Of a stretch of 64,000 bases of DNA, positions 35,825 through 41,220 are shown one piece after another. The notes under the pieces are model-generated. The model had not been told where the DNA came from. It saw only the letters and a program-made list of their open reading frames with translations, and searched no databases. The DNA comes from Prevotella sp. (GTDB lineage: Bacteria > Bacteroidota > Bacteroidia > Bacteroidales > Bacteroidaceae). Numbering within the stretch: position 1 is the first letter of the stretch; each line of letters begins with the position of its first letter. Position numbers and translations under genes: made by a program. The stretch covers positions 52,409-116,408 of the forward strand of contig JAFTFX010000008.1 of the NCBI GenBank assembly GCA_017458225.1, in the 5' to 3' direction.

Positions 35825-36568
35825 ATGAAGAATCTACTTACACGCCGTTCCATTCGCAAATATAGCGAAAAGGAAGTATCTGAAGACCTGTTGAACCGAC
35901 TGTTCAGCGAGGCAGCACGCACGCAGACCATGGGCAATCTGCAACTCTACAGCGTCGTGGTCACCCGTTCACAAGCCATGAAAGAGCGGTTGGCACCGGC
36001 CCACTTCAACCAGCCCATGGTGACGCAGGCCCCCGTGGTGCTCACCATCTGTGCCGACTTCAACCGCACCAGCCAGTGGGCACGCTGTCGCAAGGCCGAA
36101 CCCGGCTACGCCAACTTCCTGTCGTTCCAGAATGCCGCCATCGATGCCCTGCTCTACACCCAGACGCTCTGCAACCTGATGGACGAGGAAGGACTGGGCT
36201 ACTGCTATCTGGGCACCACGGTCTACATGCCACAGCTGATCATCGACACCCTGCAGCTGCCCCAACTGGTGATGCCCGTAGCCACACTCACCGTGGGCTG
36301 GCCGGCAGAAGAGCCCGCACTGAGCGACCGACTGACGGCAGCGAGCTTCGTGCACAGCGAGACCTACCACGACTACACCCCACACGACATCGATCGCTAC
36401 TACGGCCCCAAAGAGCAACTGCCCGAAAACATCCATTTCGTTGAAATCAACCAGAAAGAAACCCTCGCACAGGTATTCACCGACATACGCTACACCCGGA
36501 AAGACAACGAAGCCATGTCGCAGACGCTTCTCGACACCCTTCGCCGACAAGGATTCCTGCAAATTTAA
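35825..36568 (+). CDS. nitroreductase family protein (NfsA-like)
   Basis: 247 residues. RRSIRKYSEKEVSEDLLNRL, then AARTQTMGNLQLYSVVVT and AIDALLYTQTLCNLMDEEGL followed by GYCYLGTT and ATLTVGWP, are the FMN-binding landmarks of nitroreductases in the NfsA-type subgroup. It would reduce nitro or quinone substrates with NAD(P)H in the cytoplasm. It lies 39 bp after the barrel protein with no visible promoter, so it may be the last gene of the run from 30470. Confidence 0.85.
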   Translation: MKNLLTRRSIRKYSEKEVSEDLLNRLFSEAARTQTMGNLQLYSVVVTRSQAMKERLAPAHFNQPMVTQAPVVLTICADFNRTSQWARCRKAEPGYANFLSFQNAAIDALLYTQTLCNLMDEEGLGYCYLGTTVYMPQLIIDTLQLPQLVMPVATLTVGWPAEEPALSDRLTAASFVHSETYHDYTPHDIDRYYGPKEQLPENIHFVEINQKETLAQVFTDIRYTRKDNEAMSQTLLDTLRRQGFLQI

Positions 36569-36604
36569 GTTTCTTTAAGAACTAAGCAGCATTATTTCAC
36601 CCGT

Positions 36605-36639
36605 TTTGGCCGATATTTCGGGAAAAAGCACTACCTTTG
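36605..36639 (+). promoter_or_regulatory. promoter of rpsO
   Basis: TTTG at 36605-36608 and TACCTTTG at 36632-36639 are separated by 23 bp, slightly long. The predicted start is near 36645. Confidence 0.65.
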
Positions 36640-36644
36640 CACCC

Positions 36645-36760
36645 GCTTTTCGGAAAATCCGAAGCATCTGACAACGTGAAAGCCCGCAGTGATTAGCAGG
36701 TGGCAACGTGGGAAAGATGTTAATGAGCACAACAAACAATTTTAATCACACATTCAAATT
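36645..36760 (+). promoter_or_regulatory. long structured leader of rpsO, possible autoregulation site
   Basis: The 115-nt leader contains a hairpin (GCTTTTCGGA, loop AAA, TCCGAAGC with a two-base bulge) and the direct repeat CAACGTG. Leaders of rpsO are known S15-binding autoregulatory sites in several phyla. No specific match can be claimed here. Confidence 0.35.
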
Positions 36761-37030
36761 ATGTATCTCGATCAAGCTAAGAAAGCAGAGATTTTCAGCC
36801 AGTACGGCAAGGATGCCAAGGACACTGGTTCAGTTGAGAGCCAGGTTGCTCTGTTCACCTATCGCATCAAGCACCTCACCGAGCACCTGAAGGCTAACCA
36901 CAAGGACCACGTGACCGCTCGTTCGCTCACCATGCTGGTAGGCCGTCGCCGCAAGCTGCTGAAGTATCTCTACAACACCGACATCAATCGCTACCGTGCT
37001 CTTATCAAGGCTCTGGGTCTGCGTAAATAA
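36761..37030 (+). CDS. rpsO: 30S ribosomal protein S15
   Basis: 89 residues, full length for S15. The core DTGSVESQVALFTYRIKHLT, then HLKANHKDHVTARSLTMLVG, RRRKLLKYL and RYRALIKALGLRK is the S15 signature. It binds 16S rRNA in the central domain of the small subunit. It is monocistronic, with its own promoter, a 115-nt leader and an intrinsic terminator. Confidence 0.97.
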   Translation: MYLDQAKKAEIFSQYGKDAKDTGSVESQVALFTYRIKHLTEHLKANHKDHVTARSLTMLVGRRRKLLKYLYNTDINRYRALIKALGLRK

Positions 37031-37065
37031 AAGATGTAACAGAGAGAAAACTGATTTTTTCACGA

Positions 37066-37097
37066 AAGCCTCACTCAACACAGAGTGGGGCTTTTTT
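37066..37097 (+). terminator. intrinsic terminator of rpsO
   Basis: AAGCCTCACTC (37066-37076) pairs with GAGTGGGGCTT (37083-37093), 11 bp including one G-U pair and a 6-nt loop, followed by a T run. Confidence 0.9.
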
Positions 37098-37124
37098 GGG
37101 GACATCACGGGCTGTGCTGCAACG

Positions 37125-37262
37125 AACGTCATCTTTCGCCCTGGTTAACGTCACTTCCCGCTCTGTTTTGCGTCAAATCTCGCTCTAATTAATATCAGAT
37201 CACAGCGAAGTTAATATCAGATTGCAGCGAAAAGTGACGTTAATCACAGCGAAAAGTGACGC
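37125..37262. repeat. 22-bp-period degenerate repeat array B
   Basis: Units start at 37125, 37147, 37169, 37191, 37213 and 37235, and a partial unit at 37257. Early units read CGTCAnnTnnCGCTCTnnTT; late units are the reverse form (TGACGTTAATCACAGCGAAA). The period and wording match array A at 7047. AGTGACAGCAGTGACAGCA at about 37307-37325 echoes the inverted repeat next to array A. The 386-bp gap 37031-37416 holds only the terminator, this array and A/T-rich DNA. Confidence 0.75.
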
Positions 37263-37416
37263 TAACAAATAAATTTCGTTTTTTCAACATATGATGCCCT
37301 TTGACTAGTGACAGCAGTGACAGCAAAAATGTCAAAAACTTTCTCCATACATTTTCTTGGCAATTTCTAAAAGTTGTTGTAATTTTGCTGCCAAAATATA
37401 TTTGTTCTTAACAACC

Positions 37417-37686
37417 ATGAGCAACGTTTCGTCTATTCCTCTTCAGCCGGCCGCCGACATCTCTCCGGCCGATGCACTCTGGGCCATCATCCGTACACAG
37501 TCAGCTGCAGTACGGAAAGTGCTGGCAGAGAAACTCCTTGCAGAGCAGAAAGCTATCGAAATCACCGAGCAGCAGGAAAAGATGGTGAGGGAGAGCCTTG
37601 CCAAGGCATTTGAGGAGTTGGATAAAGGCATGGCAAAACCCGATGCCCGCAGTCTACGACAAGCAGGAAATCAGCAATATCTCTGA
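37417..37686 (+). CDS. small hypothetical protein, possibly antitoxin-like and frameshifted
   Basis: 89 residues from MSNVSSIPLQPAADI, preferred over the ATG at 37357. One long charged helix runs through the middle (VRKVLAEKLLAEQKAIEITE, then KMVRESLAKAFEELDKG), as in many small antitoxins, but no toxin follows. After DKG the +2 frame reads on as a plausible protein end (AWQNPMPAVYDKQEISNISD, then AYLRYLVDEVRKQQ, stop at about 37733). One end may therefore be the product of a frameshift. The family is not recognised. Confidence 0.45.
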   Translation: MSNVSSIPLQPAADISPADALWAIIRTQSAAVRKVLAEKLLAEQKAIEITEQQEKMVRESLAKAFEELDKGMAKPDARSLRQAGNQQYL

Positions 37687-37808
37687 TGCCTATCTGCGCT
37701 ATCTTGTTGACGAAGTGAGGAAGCAACAATAATCGACAAAGGCACCTTGTGCCCTAAATATCCGTAAATTTAACGTAAACTAATCGTAAACATTTATTTC
37801 GGAATTGC

Positions 37809-37840
37809 TTTGGCAGTTCCGATTTTTCGTTATACCTTTG
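37809..37840 (+). promoter_or_regulatory. promoter of the structured RNA locus
   Basis: TTTG at 37809-37812, exactly 20 bp, then TACCTTTG at 37833-37840. This is the best-formed promoter in a region without a protein-coding gene. Confidence 0.85.
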
Positions 37841-37845
37841 CAGCG

Positions 37846-38201
37846 CTGTTAGGATATGTCCTGACAGCAGACATGTGAAAAAATGAAGCGTTGTGCTTCA
37901 GTCTTGTGCTTTGAAACCTAGGAAATTTCAACGAAAAACAAGGTTGGAGATGACAACGGTTCACGCATCTGGCGTGGGCTGATTGTGTCTGGATCTTTTT
38001 TTCGTGGGTTATCCTAGGACCTCAAAGCAGAGATGTGGAGCATTTCAGTTCCACGCTTCATGTACATATATATTATAATAAGGTGGAGCCGGGCGTGGCT
38101 CCTCCTGGTTCGACGAGGACTAACGATACTGGGGAAGTCCCTCCGCACGTGTGAAGGACCTCCCCAACAGCTGCTGGCAGTCAGCGCATTGCCAGTTTTT
38201 T
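37846..38201 (+). ncRNA. candidate structured non-coding RNA of about 355 nt
   Basis: The transcript between the promoter at 37809-37840 and the terminator at 38174-38201 has no convincing reading frame and folds into successive stems. These are: GCTGTTAGGA with TCCTGACAGC; TGAAGC with GCTTCA; a long interrupted hairpin 37908-38028 (GCTTTGA/TCAAAGC, CCTAGG/CCTAGG, ACGAAAAA/TTTTTCGT, CACGC/GCGTG); GTGGAG with TTCCAC; GGAGCC with GGCTCC; and TGGGGAAGTCC with GGACCTCCCCA, one mismatch. The long bulged hairpin recalls 6S-like RNAs. I saw no tmRNA, RNase P or SRP signature. The family is unassigned. Confidence 0.65.
38174..38201 (+). terminator. intrinsic terminator of the structured RNA
   Basis: CTGGCA (38174-38179) pairs with TGCCAG (38190-38195), followed by six T. 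Confidence 0.8.
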
Positions 38202-38218
38202 AATCATAATGAATAATG

Positions 38219-38248
38219 AGGCCTGCTGTCCGTGAGGATCGCAGGCCT
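38219..38248. terminator. second hairpin downstream of the structured RNA
   Basis: AGGCCTGC (38219-38226) pairs perfectly with GCAGGCCT (38241-38248), with an inner TCC-GTGA-GGA stem. Only TTT follows, so it is a weak terminator or part of a longer RNA. Confidence 0.5.
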
Positions 38249-38257
38249 TTAAAATGC

Positions 38258-38301
38258 TGACGTGAGTTCGGCAAAATCTAACGTTAATCAGGGCGAAACT
38301 G
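38258..38301. repeat. two-unit fragment of the 22-bp repeat family
   Basis: Two consecutive 22-bp units; the second (AACGTTAATCAGGGCGAAAC) matches the reverse-form units of array B. The remaining gap up to 38332 holds nothing else recognised. Confidence 0.5.
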
Positions 38302-38332
38302 TTATAGTTCATCCCAACGCATAGAATACAGT

Positions 38333-38632
38333 TTATCTCCTCAGCAATTCTGCATCTTGAAACTGTCGGCCAAGAGCGTCGTCGGCAGCAAGCAGGGTGA
38401 TGTCGTTCTCCAGATTAAGTGCAAAGAGTACACGTGCATATATTCCCATGGAGACCGTCGGGTCGCCATGTTCCACTTTAGAGACTGTCAGCCGTGTCAC
38501 CGTTGCCCTGTCTGCTATGTCTTGCATGGAAAGATGCCTGCGCTTGCGAGCCAGCATAATCTGCTCGCCCATGATTTTTAGGTTCTGACTTAATGCCCTT
38601 GGCATTGTCTTTCCAAATGTATTCTTTCCCAT
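38333..38632 (-). CDS. orphan XRE/HipB-like regulator
   Basis: 99 residues. The helix-turn-helix runs from about residue 22 to 75 (GEQIMLARKRRHLSMQDIAD, then RATVTRLTVSKVEHGDPTVS). The end, NLENDITLLAADDALGRQFQ followed by DAELLRR, matches HipB-like regulators that normally precede a HipA kinase. No hipA is present; the next gene on this strand runs upstream and is cls. A perfect promoter begins 20 bp upstream and is overlapped by a 9-bp-arm palindrome, which suggests autorepression. The start MGKNTFGK fits the 15-20-nt leader. Confidence 0.8.
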   Translation of the reverse strand: MGKNTFGKTMPRALSQNLKIMGEQIMLARKRRHLSMQDIADRATVTRLTVSKVEHGDPTVSMGIYARVLFALNLENDITLLAADDALGRQFQDAELLRR

Positions 38633-38651
38633 AATTGTATTTTATTATGCG

Positions 38652-38683
38652 CAAAAGTAAACAAAAATGTTTAATATAACAAA
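38652..38683 (-). promoter_or_regulatory. promoter of the XRE regulator
   Basis: On the minus strand, TTTG at 38680-38683, a 20-bp spacer and TACTTTTG at 38652-38659. Confidence 0.85.
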
Positions 38684-38689
38684 CATTTT
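38664..38689. promoter_or_regulatory. operator-like palindrome over the XRE promoter
   Basis: AAAATGTTT (38664-38672) and AAACATTTT (38681-38689) are perfect reverse complements separated by 8 bp. They cover the -33 box and spacer of the XRE promoter. Autorepression by the encoded protein is the likely use. Confidence 0.65.
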
Positions 38690-38778
38690 AAGAAAAAACA
38701 TGCTGCAGGCCTTAAAATAATTTTATTCTGATTCGTACTAATTATTCTAATTCGTTTCCAAAGAATTTTGGTTGTGCC

Positions 38779-40224
38779 CTACAGCAATGGGGAGAACAGA
38801 CGGGTAAGACTTTCCCACAGGCGCACCACAAAACGCGGATGCATGCGGTGGGGAAGCGCCTTCAGAAGAACCGACTCCCGCTCGTCGGCTATAAAGATTT
38901 CGCGCAAGCGACGGGCCACCTGCTCATCATAGAAAAAGGCGTTGGCCTCGAAATTGTTCTCCAGCGAGCGGAAGTCAATGTTCGTAGAGCCACAGGTGGA
39001 AACGGCATCGTCGCACACCATCATCTTGGAATGCAGGAATCCCGGTTCGTAGAGCGACACCCTGACACCGGCCTCGGCTGCTTCGCGCAGATAGCTGCGG
39101 CTGGCCCACTGCGTCAACCACGTGTCGCCATGCCGAGGCACCAGCAACCGCACGTCGACACCCTTCGAGGCAGCGGTCTTCAGGGCGAAGAGTATCACCC
39201 CCGTGGGAATGAAATAGGGCGTTTCGATATAGACATAGCGACGTGCCCCCAGTATCAGCTGCACGTAGCCCTGCATGATCTCAGGGTAAGGCGAGGCCGG
39301 GCCGCTCGATACTGCCTGCATGAGCGAGCCGCCCACTGCCCCACCCTGCTGAGTGAGGGGAGCCGGGTAGTACTTGCGGTCGCTCAGCAAGGTGCGGTCG
39401 ACGAAATACCAGTCTATCAGGAACAATCGCTGCAGCGTATAGACACCCTCGCCCTCAATACGGGCCATGGTGTCGCGCCAGCGGTTGCTCTCCATGCCAC
39501 GTTTCTTGCCGCCTTTCACATAGCGCAGGGCAATGTTCATGCCACCGATATAGCCCGTCAGACCGTCAATGACAATCAGCTTGCGATGGTTGCGGTAGTT
39601 GGCCTTGCTGGTGAACTGGGGGAAGCGCACCGGCAGGAACGGCACCACCTCGATGCCGGCCTCACGCATACGTTCGAAGAAGCCGTTCTTCACGCTCCAG
39701 CAGCCCACGTCGTCGTAGACAATGCGCACCTCTACCCCGCGCCGTGCCCGGTCGATGAGTGCATCGGCCACCAGCCGGCCCAACGCATCGTCCTCAAAGA
39801 TATAGATGTCGATGTGGATATGACGACTGGCCTTCGCAATGTCGTGCAGCAGAGAGCAGAAAAACTGATAGCCGTCGGTGAGGAAGTCCACCTTATTAGT
39901 ATTAAAGGGCAGCGAGAAGTTCTGGTTGACAAACAGGTCGATGAGCGACTTATAGCCATCGGGCAGTTCCAGGTTGCGCTGTTCCACAAATCGCAGCATG
40001 GAGCGGCGCGTCAGCTGGTCGAGCGAGCGCTGTTCCACCATGCGTTCACGCCGTGTGTTCACCCCGAAGAACAGATAGGCCACCAAGCCCGCGATGGGCA
40101 CGAAATAGATGATCAGTGCCCAGGCCACGGTCTTGGCCGGTTGGCGGTTGTCCATCACGACATGAATGACCGCCAGAATGGCCGTCACCTGATAAATCAG
40201 GAATATCAGCTTCATCACATCCAT
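38779..40224 (-). CDS. cls: cardiolipin synthase
   Basis: 481 residues, the normal length for the ClsA-like family. There are two N-terminal membrane helices (KLIFLIYQVTAILAVIHVVM, then VAWALIIYFVPIAGLVAYLF). Two phospholipase D HKD motifs follow: His213-Lys215-Asp220 in NHRKLIVID and His398-Lys400-Asp405 in HSKMMVCDD, followed by GSTNIDFRS. It condenses phosphatidylglycerol to cardiolipin at the inner membrane. It lies 25 bp after queE, the last gene of the dnaG-queD-queE-cls run. Confidence 0.93.
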   Translation of the reverse strand: MDVMKLIFLIYQVTAILAVIHVVMDNRQPAKTVAWALIIYFVPIAGLVAYLFFGVNTRRERMVEQRSLDQLTRRSMLRFVEQRNLELPDGYKSLIDLFVNQNFSLPFNTNKVDFLTDGYQFFCSLLHDIAKASRHIHIDIYIFEDDALGRLVADALIDRARRGVEVRIVYDDVGCWSVKNGFFERMREAGIEVVPFLPVRFPQFTSKANYRNHRKLIVIDGLTGYIGGMNIALRYVKGGKKRGMESNRWRDTMARIEGEGVYTLQRLFLIDWYFVDRTLLSDRKYYPAPLTQQGGAVGGSLMQAVSSGPASPYPEIMQGYVQLILGARRYVYIETPYFIPTGVILFALKTAASKGVDVRLLVPRHGDTWLTQWASRSYLREAAEAGVRVSLYEPGFLHSKMMVCDDAVSTCGSTNIDFRSLENNFEANAFFYDEQVARRLREIFIADERESVLLKALPHRMHPRFVVRLWESLTRLFSPLL

Positions 40225-40249
40225 GCCGCAACCAGTTTTTTTTAGAGAA

Positions 40250-40858
40250 TTACTGTATGCCTATCAGCTTATGCGTCTGCAGGGAGAGTCGCCACTGGGG
40301 GTGCTCCTTGATATAGTCGATGCAACGCTGCATAATGCAGGCATTGCGAGCCGAATCGCCCGTATCGCAGGGCTGAAGGTAGAGGAATGAGGAGAGAGAA
40401 GAGTAGAGAGTAGAGAGTGGAGAGAGGACAGCTTCGGGGTCGGTATCTTCCTCGAATACAATTTTCACTTCATCAGGTATTCTTTTTCCTCGTTCCACTC
40501 TCCACTCTCCTCTAACTTTCGGCGACACCGTCAGCCAGTCCACATTGCGCGGTGCCGGCCGTGTGCCGTTGCTCTCCATGGCCACCTCGAAGCCAGCCTC
40601 ATGCAGCTGATCGACGAAAGCCTCGTCGGCCTGCAGCGTGGGTTCGCCACCGGTCAAGACGACGAAACGGGCAGGATAGTTGCTGATAGCAGCCACTATT
40701 TCACGGGCCGTCATCTCCCGATAGCTGTCGAACTGGGTATCGCAGAACGGGCAGCGCAGATTGCAACCAGCAAAGCGCACGAACACTGCCGCACGCCCTG
40801 TGTTGCGCCCCTCGCCCTGCAGCGAGTAGAAAATCTCATTGATGCGAAAACTTTTCAT
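40250..40858 (-). CDS. queE: 7-carboxy-7-deazaguanine synthase
   Basis: 202 residues from MKSFRINEIFYSLQGEGRNT; an upstream GTG at 40885 is possible but less likely. Radical-SAM cysteines are Cys32, Cys36 and Cys39 (CNLRCPFC). VVLTGGEPTL and PQWRLSLQTHKLIGI complete the family. It converts 6-carboxy-tetrahydropterin to 7-carboxy-7-deazaguanine for queuosine. Between SPKV and LQPC it carries low-complexity stretches (RGEWRVERGKR, LSPLSTLYSSLSSFLY) coded by GAGAGTGGAGAG-type DNA repeats, making it somewhat longer than relatives. It follows queD by 23 bp. Confidence 0.93.
   Translation of the reverse strand: MKSFRINEIFYSLQGEGRNTGRAAVFVRFAGCNLRCPFCDTQFDSYREMTAREIVAAISNYPARFVVLTGGEPTLQADEAFVDQLHEAGFEVAMESNGTRPAPRNVDWLTVSPKVRGEWRVERGKRIPDEVKIVFEEDTDPEAVLSPLSTLYSSLSSFLYLQPCDTGDSARNACIMQRCIDYIKEHPQWRLSLQTHKLIGIQ
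40383..40516. repeat. inverted GAGAGTGGAGAG-type simple repeats inside queE
   Basis: AGAGTAGAGAGTAGAGAGTG near 40400-40420 and the inverse form CCACTCTCCACTCTCCTC near 40496-40513 flank a conserved stretch (DEVKIVFEEDTDPEAV). Both arms are read in frame as part of queE. Confidence 0.6.
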
Positions 40859-40881
40859 AGCAGGAGTCCACTTTTCACTAT

Positions 40882-41211
40882 TCACTCCTCATAAGTTGCC
40901 ACATTGCCCTCGCTCTCCTGAACGACGGCCTTGTAGCACTGGGGAATCTGCTGCGTACACCAGCGCGCAATATTCTCTGCGGTGGGGTTGAAGGGCAGCA
41001 CGTCGTTCAGGAACTGATGGTCCAGGGGTTCCTTGATCTTGCGCTTAATCTCTGTGAAGTCGACCACCATACCGTTCTGGTTCAGCTGTTCTGCGCGGCA
41101 GAAGATGGTGATAATCCAGTTGTGACCGTGCATCCGTGTGCACTTGCTCTCGTAGTCGAGCGCTAACTGATGGCTCGCCGAGATTTCAATTTTTTTCTGA
41201 ATGTAATACAT
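40882..41211 (-). CDS. queD: 6-carboxy-5,6,7,8-tetrahydropterin synthase
   Basis: 109 residues, typical of QueD. Zinc ligands are His14 (SASHQL), His28 and His30 (RMHGHNW); Cys24 is the catalytic cysteine (SKCTRMHGH). VVDFTEIKRKIKEPLDHQFL and PTAENIARW complete the PTPS fold. It turns dihydroneopterin triphosphate into 6-carboxy-tetrahydropterin, the substrate of the adjacent queE product. It starts 9 bp after dnaG. Confidence 0.95.
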   Translation of the reverse strand: MYYIQKKIEISASHQLALDYESKCTRMHGHNWIITIFCRAEQLNQNGMVVDFTEIKRKIKEPLDHQFLNDVLPFNPTAENIARWCTQQIPQCYKAVVQESEGNVATYEE

Positions 41212-41220
41212 AGTTCCGTT

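Noticed and set aside
37846-38201. tmRNA, RNase P RNA or SRP RNA
   Set aside because: None of the conserved blocks of these RNAs (such as the tRNA-like ends of tmRNA or the GAGGAAAGTCC block of RNase P) can be found.
38839-40245. 468-residue open frame on the plus strand
   Set aside because: It is antisense to cls, which has complete HKD motifs; the frame is a shadow of biased codon use.
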